A DNA stretch of 47,088 nt from Syntrophobacterales bacterium Delta_02. Lineage in GTDB: Bacteria > Desulfobacterota > Syntrophorhabdia > Syntrophorhabdales > Syntrophorhabdaceae. This document shows, piece by piece, positions 22,220 to 33,570 of this stretch; the first letter of the stretch is position 1, and every line of letters begins with the position of its first letter. Position numbers and translations under genes: made by a program. The notes beneath the pieces were generated by a model. The model searched no databases. It had not been told where the DNA came from and worked only from the letters and a program-made list of their open reading frames with translations. Where the stretch lies: the NCBI GenBank assembly GCA_001603955.1, contig LVAA01000055.1, positions 1-47,088 of the forward strand, written 5' to 3'.

Positions 22220-24991
22220 ATGAGTGCACAACCTTACTATTACAGGTACTGGGGAAAAGCTGCAAAAGAAGCATCAGGCCATCATTTGTTACCTTATCAC
22301 TGTCTGGATGTGGCAGCAGTCGCGCACGTCTTCCTCAAGAATAACGCCTTGATGGTTCGCCGTTTGGCAGACATATCCGGTCTTGGTCAGGAAACAATAC
22401 GTGGGTGGGCAATCCAAGGTCAAGCATACCATGATATCGGTAAGTTCTCCGAGAGCTTCCAGAACCTCAGGCCCGATCTACTGGAAATGCTGCAGGAAAT
22501 AAGAAGCATCCGTTCCTATCCTGTTCGGCACGACAGCCTTGGATTCCTGCTGTGGGAACAGGAGCTATGCGACGTGAATAATCTGACGAATTGGTTCGGC
22601 GTATCGTTCGATGAAACGAACAGCAGGCAGTGGTATCGTACTCTAGCGGATTTCGGAAAGGCGGTTACGGGGCACCATGGTTCACCACCTAAACTGGTTG
22701 GTCTCAACAACCTTCCGCTACGCGTGTCAGCCCATTTCACCGACACGGACATCTCGGCAGCCAAGCAATTCTGCTCGGATTTTGCAGGAATACTGAGAAA
22801 GCCAGGGGAAAACCGGATCATTCTTCCCTACTCGACCGAATTGAGAATCGGAATGAGAAAGGTATCGTGGCTCATCGCTGGTCTTTCGGTGTTCTGTGAC
22901 TGGGTAGGTTCGAACAGCGAATGGTTTCGTTTCAATAATACACCAATTGACCTTGAAATTTATTGGAACGACCACGCCTTACCTGCCGCGGAAAGAGCAT
23001 TGAGCAAGATGGGGATGGGAACCCCGACCTTTCCGGAAAACATTAAAGCCTTTGAAGACATCTTTGAGACCATTCGCGAGCCAAGTCCAATGCAGCGATA
23101 TGTTTCGGACTGTCCAATATCGCAGGAACCACAACTCCTTATCATCGAGGATGTGACGGGATCCGGCAAGACAGAGTCCGCTTTGTTCGCTGCGCGGCGC
23201 CTTATGTCTGTGGAACTGGCGAATGGGTTCTTCATCGCCCTGCCCACCATGGCTACGTCAAATGCCATGTACGAACGAATGATAAATATCTATCGCAGGT
23301 TATTTAGCGATAAGGCCCGCCCTTCTCTCATCCTATCTCATAGTGCACGTCATCTTTCTGAAGCATTTGCAGATTCGATCGCCTCGTTTACCGGAGACGG
23401 TCCAGGGCGTTATGACGTCCAAGACGATGACGCGGCTGGTCCCCAGTGTTCCGCCTGGCTTGCCGACAATCGCAAAAAGGCTCTTTTGGCCGATGCGGGC
23501 GTGGGAACACTCGATCAGGCGCTGCTTGGTATTCTTCCCTCCCGATTTCAATCTCTTCGCCTTTTCGGCATGGCCGGGCATGTTTTGATCGTCGATGAAG
23601 TCCACGCATATGACCCTTATATGAACAAACTTCTTCAAACATTGCTCTATTTTCACAGCACGCTCGGAGGGAGCGTCATATTGCTGTCTGCAACCTTGCC
23701 ACAGCAAGTACGCCAAGAGATGATAGACAGCTTTGCCAGGGGACGGGGTGTCAATAACCCGCCAGAAGCATCTTCTTCCTGCTATCCCCTGATAACTCGT
23801 TATTCTCTAAGCCATGGGGTAACTGAAGACCTGATCGAAGCGCCCGGTTTCAGCCGTAAAGAGATGAAGGTCCAGATCGTGCCCGAAAGGGCCGATGTGC
23901 TCCGACTGATCACGGAAGCTTCGGGAGTAGGCAAGTGTGTTTGCTGGATACGCAACACTGTTCACGATGCACGGGCGGGGTATGACGAATTGTGTTCACG
24001 GATAGCTGGCGAGAATCTCCTCCTCTTTCATGCACGCTTCGCCATGGGAGATCGGTTGGATATAGAAAAGACTGTAAAGGCCACCTTCGGAAAAGACAGC
24101 ACGGAGCAGGAAAGAACGGGTATGGTGCTCGTCGCCACACAGGTAGTGGAGCAGTCCCTGGACCTTGATTTTGATCTGCTGGTGACCGATCTGCCACCGA
24201 TGGACCTCCTGATCCAGAGGTCGGGCCGGCTCCACCGTCATATCCGCGACGAGAAAGGGAATCGACTTCCCGGACCGGGCAAGGAGGATCGCCGCGAGCG
24301 GGCATGTCTCTATGTCCATTCTCCCCTGCCCCGCGACGATGCTGGCGCCGACTGGTACGAAAAAGCGTTCCCGAAGGGGGCATATGTTTATCCCAACCAT
24401 GGCTCCCTGTGGCTGACGGCTCGGTTGCTGGAAGACAAGGACGTTCTCAGAATTCCGGACAACTCCAGAGACCTCATTGAAGCTGTGTTCTCGGGAAATA
24501 CTGTACATGCAATACCTGAAGCGCTTTACCAGCGCGACCTTGAGGCAGAGGCCAAATGGCAGGCTGAAAGATCGATTGCCCACATCAATATGCTGAAGCT
24601 CGAGGAAGGATACAGCGCAACCCCAAATCAATGGCTGGAGGATATGCAGACACCGACAAGGTTGGGGGGCATCGAGAGTACGGTAAGGCTCGCCAGATGG
24701 AACGGAACACAACTGACGCCCTGGCATACGGATGGTGATTTCCCGTGGGACATGAGCCAGGTGAGCATTAACAGTAATCTCGTGTTCGGAGAAACAGACC
24801 ACGGAAAATACCTTGGCGAGGCAGTGAACAGACTGAAACAGGCGCTTCCGGACAAAGGCAAGTGGAGCATCCTGGTCGTAATGGAACAGCGCGAAGATGG
24901 AAAATGGCAGGGCTTTGCGAAGGACAGGCGCGGAATGCCGGTGGTCCTGGTTTACGAGAAAACTGCCGGCCTGATTGTTTCACTAAAATAG
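22220..24991 (+). CDS. cas3: CRISPR-associated nuclease-helicase Cas3 (type I-E)
   Basis: Cas3 is recruited by Cascade to degrade target DNA. The N-terminal HD nuclease has HCLDVAAVAHVFL, YHDIGKF (the HD pair) and VTGHHGSPP. The superfamily 2 helicase has Walker A EDVTGSGKTESAL, the DEAH-type box VDEVHAYD, LLSATLPQQVR, and motif VI DLLIQRSGRLHRH. A C-terminal domain ends the 923-residue protein, normal for HD-helicase Cas3 of I-E systems. It is the first gene of the cas operon, followed after 16 bp by cse1. No motif is disrupted, so it should be active. Confidence 0.96.
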   Translation: MSAQPYYYRYWGKAAKEASGHHLLPYHCLDVAAVAHVFLKNNALMVRRLADISGLGQETIRGWAIQGQAYHDIGKFSESFQNLRPDLLEMLQEIRSIRSYPVRHDSLGFLLWEQELCDVNNLTNWFGVSFDETNSRQWYRTLADFGKAVTGHHGSPPKLVGLNNLPLRVSAHFTDTDISAAKQFCSDFAGILRKPGENRIILPYSTELRIGMRKVSWLIAGLSVFCDWVGSNSEWFRFNNTPIDLEIYWNDHALPAAERALSKMGMGTPTFPENIKAFEDIFETIREPSPMQRYVSDCPISQEPQLLIIEDVTGSGKTESALFAARRLMSVELANGFFIALPTMATSNAMYERMINIYRRLFSDKARPSLILSHSARHLSEAFADSIASFTGDGPGRYDVQDDDAAGPQCSAWLADNRKKALLADAGVGTLDQALLGILPSRFQSLRLFGMAGHVLIVDEVHAYDPYMNKLLQTLLYFHSTLGGSVILLSATLPQQVRQEMIDSFARGRGVNNPPEASSSCYPLITRYSLSHGVTEDLIEAPGFSRKEMKVQIVPERADVLRLITEASGVGKCVCWIRNTVHDARAGYDELCSRIAGENLLLFHARFAMGDRLDIEKTVKATFGKDSTEQERTGMVLVATQVVEQSLDLDFDLLVTDLPPMDLLIQRSGRLHRHIRDEKGNRLPGPGKEDRRERACLYVHSPLPRDDAGADWYEKAFPKGAYVYPNHGSLWLTARLLEDKDVLRIPDNSRDLIEAVFSGNTVHAIPEALYQRDLEAEAKWQAERSIAHINMLKLEEGYSATPNQWLEDMQTPTRLGGIESTVRLARWNGTQLTPWHTDGDFPWDMSQVSINSNLVFGETDHGKYLGEAVNRLKQALPDKGKWSILVVMEQREDGKWQGFAKDRRGMPVVLVYEKTAGLIVSLK

Positions 24992-25007
24992 AGAAAGGGG
25001 GCTCATA

Positions 25008-26624
25008 GTGCTTTTCAACCTTATTGACGAGAAATGGATCCCGGTTAAACGGCGGGACGGAACCGAGGAGAAGATAGCGCCATGGCAGATAACCGAAGGG
25101 TTCAGTGATAACCCGGCTGTTTCTCTGAATTCCGTCCGGGCTGATTTCAACGGAGCTCTTGTGCAATTTCTAATCGGTCTGATACAGACCATCGCGCCTC
25201 CCTCAGATGCGTATGAATGGGAAGAACTCTTCGCCTCTCCCCCCGTTCCGGAAACACTCAGGGAGAAGTTGATGACGCTTCGTTACGCTTTCGAATTGGG
25301 CGGGGATGGTCCGCGATTCATGCAAGACATAGAAAAGCTTGATGTAAAATCCAAGGGTATCTTCTCACTCTTGATAGACGCTCCTGGCGAGCACACAGTG
25401 AAGAACAATGCCGATCATTTCATCAAGAGAGACTCGGTTATTTGCATGTGCCCATCTTGCTGTGCCAGTGCCTTGTTTACAGTACAGACCAATTCCCCAA
25501 AGGGAGGAGCAGGCTTCCGGGTTTCGATCCGTGGAGGAGGACCCTTAACTACCCTTGTCATCGGCGATGCGGAGCACAGTACTCTCTGGCATCTTCTCTG
25601 GCTGAATGTGCTGGAGCAAGATAATTTTCTAGGCATCTGTGGTAATGCGAGGAAGAATACCGACGCTGACAGGTTTCCCTGGTTGGGTAAGACCAGAACC
25701 AGCGAGAACGACACGGGGATCAGCACCACTCCAAGCGATATTCATCCGGCGCAAATGTTCTGGGGTATGCCGAGGAGGATAAGCCTGGACCTCGACAACT
25801 TGGAGAGAGGTGTTTGTGAACTCTGCGGCGATAGTGTAAAAGCAGTCATTAAGACCTACCGGGAAAAGAACTACGGCATAAATTACGAGGGTTCCTGGCT
25901 TCATCCTCTTTCGCCATACTCCCAGAATAAAGATGGCATCCCGCTGCCGGTTCATGCTCAGCCCGGTGGTGTGTATTTCCGCCACTGGCTGGGGTTAGTC
26001 CAAGAAGACCGTGACAACAAACGGCAACCTGCACTTGTAGTGCACGAGTTTCGGGAGAATGGTCGGCAACCCAGTACCGAGCAGTTCCGTCTCTGGGCAT
26101 TTGGCTATAACATGGACAACATGAAACCACGTTGCTGGTACGAATCCTTCATGCCGCTCCTGTATGTCGAGCCAAGACTTCGAAAAGAATACGAGGACTG
26201 CGTCGCATCCATGGTTGTGGCAGCCAGCGAAATTGCATCCAACACGCGGGGGGCTGTAAAGAAAGCGTGGCTCAGAAGGCCGGGTGATGCGAAGGGAACG
26301 GAGACGATTTCTTCTATTGACAGCACGTTTTGGCATAACATGGAGGAGGTTTTCTATCAAGCCTTGGGTGAACTGGGAACATGTCTTGGTGCCAATAACG
26401 ATAGCCTCGGCGTTCGAACTGCCTGGCACAAGGCTCTTTGCGGTGAAGCGCTGCGCATATTCGACGGTTCTACGCTTGAAGGTCCGATTGCAGATGCCGA
26501 CCCGAAGCGGATCGTAACGGCAAGGAAAGAACTCCAACAATACAATAACGGGAAAAAGATCAAGATGATTCTAGGACTGCCCGTTGAAAAGATACGTGAG
26601 GGCCGGAAGAAGAAGTCAACATAA
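25008..26624 (+). CDS. casA: Cascade large subunit Cse1/Cas8e (CasA)
   Basis: Cse1 recognises the protospacer-adjacent motif and recruits Cas3. The N-terminus (LFNLIDEKWIPVKRRDGTEEKIAPWQI) is characteristic. Two cysteine pairs (CMCPSCC at about residue 146 onward and CELCGD at about 273) suggest a zinc site, as in many Cse1 proteins. The start is a GTG at 25008 preceded by AAAGGGGG. At 538 residues it is slightly longer than E. coli CasA (502). Confidence 0.94.
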   Translation: MLFNLIDEKWIPVKRRDGTEEKIAPWQITEGFSDNPAVSLNSVRADFNGALVQFLIGLIQTIAPPSDAYEWEELFASPPVPETLREKLMTLRYAFELGGDGPRFMQDIEKLDVKSKGIFSLLIDAPGEHTVKNNADHFIKRDSVICMCPSCCASALFTVQTNSPKGGAGFRVSIRGGGPLTTLVIGDAEHSTLWHLLWLNVLEQDNFLGICGNARKNTDADRFPWLGKTRTSENDTGISTTPSDIHPAQMFWGMPRRISLDLDNLERGVCELCGDSVKAVIKTYREKNYGINYEGSWLHPLSPYSQNKDGIPLPVHAQPGGVYFRHWLGLVQEDRDNKRQPALVVHEFRENGRQPSTEQFRLWAFGYNMDNMKPRCWYESFMPLLYVEPRLRKEYEDCVASMVVAASEIASNTRGAVKKAWLRRPGDAKGTETISSIDSTFWHNMEEVFYQALGELGTCLGANNDSLGVRTAWHKALCGEALRIFDGSTLEGPIADADPKRIVTARKELQQYNNGKKIKMILGLPVEKIREGRKKKST

Positions 26625-26658
26625 TAGAATGAGACAATCCCACGAACAAGGAGGGAAC

Positions 26659-27165
26659 ATGGCAGAGTATCTAACGTTCAGCAAAGGGTCCCCTGAATTC
26701 CTTGAGCTAGCCAAATGGTGGCGGGACCTTGAGAACGACAGGGGTGCACGGGCGGAGTTACGACGGTGTAGAAACCCGGCTGAGGTTGTTTTCTCCCCGG
26801 CGTATCACCGTCTTCGGCAGGCTCTCTTGCACATTGAGGGGGTTAGAGGTATTCCGGACGAGAAATTGGCTCTGGTGGTTGGTCTCGCGGCCAAGGTTAA
26901 GACCAATAATGAAAGTATGGACATCGCGGAACAGATGGCTACGGGCAAGGGAGACAGAGCCGTTGTCAGCGGTCTTCGTTTCCGGCGCATGCTCAAAGCC
27001 CGGCGAAACGACGAAGTGTTTACCTTGATGAGCCGTATCATTTCTCTTCTCGGAGGTTCAGTCAACCTGCAGAACCTAGCGCAAAGCGTTTACTGGTGGA
27101 ACGACAGGACGCAAAGAGAATGGGCTTTCAGCTACTATTCGAAAGCACCTCGCGATGAAGCCTAG
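26659..27165 (+). CDS. casB: Cascade small subunit Cse2 (CasB)
   Basis: Cse2 forms a dimer along the Cascade belly and stabilises the R-loop. Helical 168-residue protein with the family features WWRDLENDRGARAELRRCR near the N-terminus and SGLRFRRMLKARRNDEVFTL in the second half, rich in arginine for DNA contact. I use the ATG at 26659 with AAGGAGGG just upstream; the open frame extends 25 codons into the end of cse1 without a ribosome site. Confidence 0.93.
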   Translation: MAEYLTFSKGSPEFLELAKWWRDLENDRGARAELRRCRNPAEVVFSPAYHRLRQALLHIEGVRGIPDEKLALVVGLAAKVKTNNESMDIAEQMATGKGDRAVVSGLRFRRMLKARRNDEVFTLMSRIISLLGGSVNLQNLAQSVYWWNDRTQREWAFSYYSKAPRDEA

Positions 27166-27189
27166 TCATTAAACACAAAGGAGAACGGC

Positions 27190-28242
27190 ATGAGCAAATA
27201 TATCCAATTGCATCTTTTAACATCCTATCCACCCTCAAATCTGAACCGCGATGACCTCGGGCGTCCGAAGACGGCGGTGATGGGAGGAAAGACACGCCTT
27301 CGCATATCCTCGCAAAGCCTAAAGCGAGCATGGCGCACCTCTCCGCTATTCTTTGAAGCCCTCAAGGGCCACATAGGAGAGAGAACAAAAATGATGGGTA
27401 TCGAGGCGTATAAAGACCTCGTCAAGAGGGGTGTAAGTGAGGCAAAAGCGAAGGAATGGGCTGCAAAGATAGCCGGGGTGTTTGGTGACTGTGAGGCGGC
27501 CAACAAGGACAAACCTCTTAAGGAGCTGGAGATTAAGCAACTGGCCCATTTCAGTCCTGAAGAGAGAAAAGGCATTTTCACCCTTACGGAAAGGCTAGCC
27601 CAAAACAACACTCCGCCCACTGAAGAAGATCTTGACCTGCTGGTGAAGAACCATACAGCAGCCGATATTGCCATGTTCGGCCGAATGCTGGCCGCAGCCC
27701 CGGCCTATAACAAGGAGGGTGCCGTACAGGTCGCACACGCGGTGACCGTCCACGAGGTGGCGGTCGAAGATGACTATTTCACCGCGGTGGATGACCTGAA
27801 CAGCGGCGAAGAAGACCAGGGCGCAGGCCATCTGGGAGAAACCGAGTTCGCCGCCGGTGTCTTTTATCTGTATGTGTGTATCGACCGACACCTTCTTAAG
27901 GAAAATCTAACCGATGACCAACTAGCGGATCGGGCAATCGCCGCTCTGATCGAAGCGTCGGCAAAGATAGCACCCACCGGGAAACAGAACAGCTTTGCAT
28001 CCCGGGCATACGCATCATACATCATGGCGGAGAAAGGAGATCAGCAGCCCCGGTCGCTCTCAATCGCATTCCTGAAGCCTGTCCGCGGAGACGACGTTAT
28101 GTCTGTTGCCATATCTGAGTTGAACGCGAAGCGTGAAGCTATCGAAAGGTCCTACGGTCCCTGCGCCTCGGCATTCAAGACAATGAATGCCGTGACCGGC
28201 GAGGGAACGCTTTCGGATATCATTTCTTTCCTGAAGGAGTAA
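27190..28242 (+). CDS. casC: Cascade backbone subunit Cas7e (CasC/Cse4)
   Basis: Six copies of Cas7 hold the crRNA along its spacer. The N-terminus IQLHLLTSYPPSNLNRDDLG and GGKTRLRISSQSLKRAWRTS are the standard I-E Cas7 signatures. The middle has VQVAHAVTVHEVAVEDDYFTAVDDL and the C-terminal half SFASRAYASYIMAEKGDQQPRSLS. Its 350 residues are typical. AAGGAGAA lies upstream of the ATG. Confidence 0.96.
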   Translation: MSKYIQLHLLTSYPPSNLNRDDLGRPKTAVMGGKTRLRISSQSLKRAWRTSPLFFEALKGHIGERTKMMGIEAYKDLVKRGVSEAKAKEWAAKIAGVFGDCEAANKDKPLKELEIKQLAHFSPEERKGIFTLTERLAQNNTPPTEEDLDLLVKNHTAADIAMFGRMLAAAPAYNKEGAVQVAHAVTVHEVAVEDDYFTAVDDLNSGEEDQGAGHLGETEFAAGVFYLYVCIDRHLLKENLTDDQLADRAIAALIEASAKIAPTGKQNSFASRAYASYIMAEKGDQQPRSLSIAFLKPVRGDDVMSVAISELNAKREAIERSYGPCASAFKTMNAVTGEGTLSDIISFLKE

Positions 28243-28245
28243 GAT

Positions 28246-28971
28246 ATGAGGGATTACCTGGTCTTTCGATTATACGGCCCCCTGGCGGCCTGGGGTGACA
28301 TTCCTGGCTGTGAGTACCGCCCCAGCTATGCCCATCCGAGCAAATCGGCCATCATCGGACTCCTTGCAGCTGCTCTTGGCATCCGCCGTGACGAAGACGA
28401 GCGTCAACACAGACTGTCTGAGGCGTGTCATTTTGCAGTACGCGTGGATTCCGCGGGAAGACTGCTGAGGGACTATCATACAACACAGGTACCGCCACGG
28501 AAACGCGGCATCAAGCACCGTACGCGGCTTTCAGAGTTGGCGGGCGATGGCCTTTATACTATCCTGTCCACCCGTGACTATTATTGTGACGCAGCATACA
28601 CAGTCGTGCTCCGATTACGCGATGATGCAGAGTGCACGATAGAGCAACTGGCAAATGCACTCTTAAAACCAGCCTTTGTTTTGTACCTGGGCAGAAAATC
28701 TTGCCCACTCGCGTTACCCCTTCGACCAAGCATCATTGAGGCTACAACACTGAAAGACGCTCTCGACAAGGCGCCCTCTCACGCTGAAGAACTTGCGGAG
28801 TTGAGCCAGCCCGGAGAATATGCTGACATTTTCTGGGAAGATGGGGAAGACAGCGGGTATGAGGCAAAACACGCCATCTATCGTCGTGATGTGCCGGGAA
28901 GCCGCAATCCGAGGCGCTGGCAGTTCACCAACCGGCGTGAACATTACGCTTCCGTGCGAAAGGGAGGGTAG
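28246..28971 (+). CDS. casD: Cascade subunit Cas5e (CasD)
   Basis: Cas5 binds the 5' handle of the crRNA. The RAMP-type N-terminus LVFRLYGPLAAWGDIPGCEYRPSYAHPSKSAIIGLLAAALG-like pattern (here in two motifs, LVFRLYGPLAAWG and HPSKSAIIGLLAAALGI) identifies it. The 241 residues end in the usual NRREHYASVRKGG. It starts three bases after cas7 and is followed three bases later by cas6e. Confidence 0.95.
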   Translation: MRDYLVFRLYGPLAAWGDIPGCEYRPSYAHPSKSAIIGLLAAALGIRRDEDERQHRLSEACHFAVRVDSAGRLLRDYHTTQVPPRKRGIKHRTRLSELAGDGLYTILSTRDYYCDAAYTVVLRLRDDAECTIEQLANALLKPAFVLYLGRKSCPLALPLRPSIIEATTLKDALDKAPSHAEELAELSQPGEYADIFWEDGEDSGYEAKHAIYRRDVPGSRNPRRWQFTNRREHYASVRKGG

Positions 28972-28974
28972 ATC

Positions 28975-29642
28975 ATGCTATTTAGCCTGATAGAACTTCG
29001 CCAGGACATTTCAGTTCGTAGCATTGCATCCGTATACAGATCGGAGATCTATAGCGCACACCAATTGGTCTGGGATCTTTTCTCGGATGGCCCTGGCAGG
29101 CGACGAGACTTCTTGTACCGGCAGGAAACAACAGGAACACGACCAAGATTCTATGCGGTTTCCCATAGACCGCCAATAAACCATAAAGGGCTTTGGGCGA
29201 TGTCATCCAAGAACTACGACCCAAAGATTACCAGGGGCGAGCGTCTCGCCTTCACCCTGCGTGTGAATCCCGTAAGAACTAAGAAGGATGACAAAGGCAG
29301 ACAGCACAGACACGATGTAGTAATGGACGCTAAGAGACAACTTGGCTCATCAAGGAAAGATCATCTCATACAGGACGTTATACAAGAAACAGGTGGAAAA
29401 TGGCTTCTTGAAAGGTGTGGCGCGCTCGGGTTTGATGTTGCGACCGCTTCCTTGAGAATTAATGGATACCGGCAACACAAATTCTATAAGGGCAAGCACG
29501 TGACTCCGGTTTCCTTCAGCACTCTTGATATCAATGGCATCCTGACTGTCACAAACCCGGAAGAGTTTGTGGAAAAGTGTCTCTTCGGTGGTATAGGCCC
29601 AGCAAAAGGATTTGGCTGCGGGCTGATGCTTGTGAGGCGTTC

Positions 29643-29646
<4 letters not shown>
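28975..29646 (+). CDS. casE: crRNA-processing endoribonuclease Cas6e (CasE)
   Basis: Cas6e cuts the pre-crRNA at the base of the repeat hairpin and stays bound to the 3' handle. The family pattern YSAHQLVWDLF carries the likely catalytic histidine (His29), followed by RRRDFLYRQE, and the glycine-rich loop GGIGPAKGFGCGLMLV closes the 223-residue protein. Its stop overlaps the cas1 start (ATGA). Confidence 0.95.
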
Positions 29647-30858
<1,212 letters not shown>

Positions 30859-30918
30859 TTTTTCGGTAGAGTTTTGCTCTTTGACAATTATAAACGATAT
30901 CCAATAGTTACAAGAAGT
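30859..30918 (+). promoter_or_regulatory. CRISPR leader with an IHF-like site
   Basis: This 60-bp A/T-rich stretch separates cas2 from the first repeat. It contains TTGACA at 30881-30886 (a possible -35) and, at 30898-30910, a match to the IHF consensus WATCAANNNNTTR with one mismatch. In E. coli IHF bending of the leader is needed for Cas1-Cas2 integration, so its presence fits an adaptation-competent array. Confidence 0.5.
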
Positions 30919-33570
30919 ATGTTCCCCGCAGACGCGGGGATGAACCGGAGGCATGATGAGCGTAGAATCCACAGAAAGCATGTTCCCCGCAGACGCGGGG
31001 ATGAACCGCGGTTCAGGAACGGAGAGCGCGAGCAAATACTATGTTCCCCGCAGACGCGGGGATGAACCGCGAAAGGGTAACCCGAAGGAGGCCACACTCG
31101 AATGTTCCCCGCAGACGCGGGGATGAACCGGTATCAAACGATAAATCGGTGGTTGTTTGGTGATGTTCCCCGCAGACGCGGGGATGAACCGGCCCTCGCG
31201 TTCCTCGAGCACGCGGGGTTCAAATGTTCCCCGCAGACGCGGGGATGAACCGCAGAGACAGCGGGCATATGATTGGCTTGACAGATGTTCCCCGCAGACG
31301 CGGGGATGAACCGATCTCCGGGTTCCTCTTCGACGGTCTGAACCCATGTTCCCCGCAGACGCGGGGATGAACCGCACTTCGGGCTCATGATCTACGATGA
31401 CATCGTATGTTCCCCGCAGACGCGGGGATGAACCGGTTTTCTCGTCCATGCGTCACTCCACGATGTAATGTTCCCCGCAGACGCGGGGATGAACCGGCGT
31501 GGCTCGAGGCCTGCGAGGACGTCCTTTAATGTTCCCCGCAGACGCGGGGATGAACCGTACGCCAGCTGATAGACCGCATAGGCGGGAATATGTTCCCCGC
31601 AGACGCGGGGATGAACCGGTCCAGGTATGCCGGCACCCGCTACCACTACAATGTTCCCCGCAGACGCGGGGATGAACCGGTCGAGGATCTCGGGGAAGAA
31701 CTGGGCCACCTATGTTCCCCGCAGACGCGGGGATGAACCGAGCCCGACGAGTACCTGGACCTCTGGGCCCGTATGTTCCCCGCAGACGCGGGGATGAACC
31801 GTTGACGTCGTGCGTCTCGAGGGCGGCCATGTCATGTTCCCCGCAGACGCGGGGATGAACCGCCACCTGCTGTCCGGAGAGATGAGGTTACCGTATGTTC
31901 CCCGCAGACGCGGGGATGAACCGATCCAACACAACTACACCGACGATGACATGACATGTTCCCCGCAGACGCGGGGATGAACCGGTGCGGGGCCTGGATG
32001 TCCTGTTCAAGGACGTATGTTCCCCGCAGACGCGGGGATGAACCGCCCCCCCGCACACACTTCATCCCCCCTTCTTTATGTTCCCCGCAGACGCGGGGAT
32101 GAACCGGTGGCGGCGCACGATGGGCCAGGAGAGCTTGAATGTTCCCCGCAGACGCGGGGATGAACCGCCAACCATAGGGGCATAATCTGACCCATCCGGA
32201 TGTTCCCCGCAGACGCGGGGATGAACCGAAACTCTTTGCGGAGCTTATCTTCTCTGTTAAATGTTCCCCGCAGACGCGGGGATGAACCGGAAGTATGCCC
32301 GGGCGATCAAGCAGGAGATCAATGTTCCCCGCAGACGCGGGGATGAACCGCGCATACCGGGGATATGGACATACCAGGGGGTATGTTCCCCGCAGACGCG
32401 GGGATGAACCGATGAGCAACCCCTCGTTTACGGCCGCGATGCGATGTTCCCCGCAGACGCGGGGATGAACCGGTGGTCTCGGTAGCTACTTCCCCGGGGG
32501 CGGTATGTTCCCCGCAGACGCGGGGATGAACCGGCTACTACATTTTGGTCTATGGTCATGGAGATATGTTCCCCGCAGACGCGGGGATGAACCGTTGTAT
32601 TCCGTCTATTACCGGAACCACTGCACATGTTCCCCGCAGACGCGGGGATGAACCGGAACTCGCGGAACTCAGGAGGAAGGCGGCGTTATGTTCCCCGCAG
32701 ACGCGGGGATGAACCGGTGGGAAGAGGATTTCGGGGAATACCGCGATCATGTTCCCCGCAGACGCGGGGATGAACCGGGGATGGCAAACTTGGCTATCTT
32801 CCAAACTAAATGTTCCCCGCAGACGCGGGGATGAACCGCTCGCTGCCGATGCCATGGGCGTGACGACGATATGTTCCCCGCAGACGCGGGGATGAACCGT
32901 AACAGGAGGTTGTTTTGACATGGTATTAGCCATGTTCCCCGCAGACGCGGGGATGAACCGGTGGGGTGATCTCCAGAAGGAGCCGATCATGCATGTTCCC
33001 CGCAGACGCGGGGATGAACCGGACATAACCGACCATTGCCCCCATTGCGGCGCATGTTCCCCGCAGACGCGGGGATGAACCGATACTCGTTCAGAGGACG
33101 TACAGCGCGGGAGAATGTTCCCCGCAGACGCGGGGATGAACCGAGCCTATCCAGCGGATTACGTCACGGTACAACATGTTCCCCGCAGACGCGGGGATGA
33201 ACCGGTCACGGGGTCGTACATGAAGGCCGCTTATTCATGTTCCCCGCAGACGCGGGGATGAACCGGTGCCCGCCGATCAGAACACGGACGGGGCCTTATG
33301 TTCCCCGCAGACGCGGGGATGAACCGTCTTGCCCGCATCCTTCTCGCCGGATACGAGGATGTTCCCCGCAGACGCGGGGATGAACCGACCCTAGCGCCGG
33401 GGTTCTCCTTGCCGGGAAGATGTTCCCCGCAGACGCGGGGATGAACCGAGCGTCCTCGTGTTCACCCGGTTCGTGGATGAATGTTCCCCGCAGACGCGGG
33501 GATGAACCGTTCATCCATACACTGAAGAAGGCCGGATCCATATGTTCCCCGCAGACGCGGGGATGAACCG
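30919..33570 (+). CRISPR. Type I-E CRISPR array, 44 repeats and 43 spacers
   Basis: Repeats of 29 bp begin at 30919 and recur every 61 bp to 33542-33570, so all 43 spacers are 32 nt. The repeat starts ATGTTCCCC, contains the hairpin CCCCGC-AGAC-GCGGGG and ends ATGAACCG, like E. coli I-E repeats read in the same direction. I saw no variant repeat, including the last one. No spacer appears twice. Most spacers read as open coding sequence in at least one frame, as expected for phage or plasmid genes. Confidence 0.99.
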
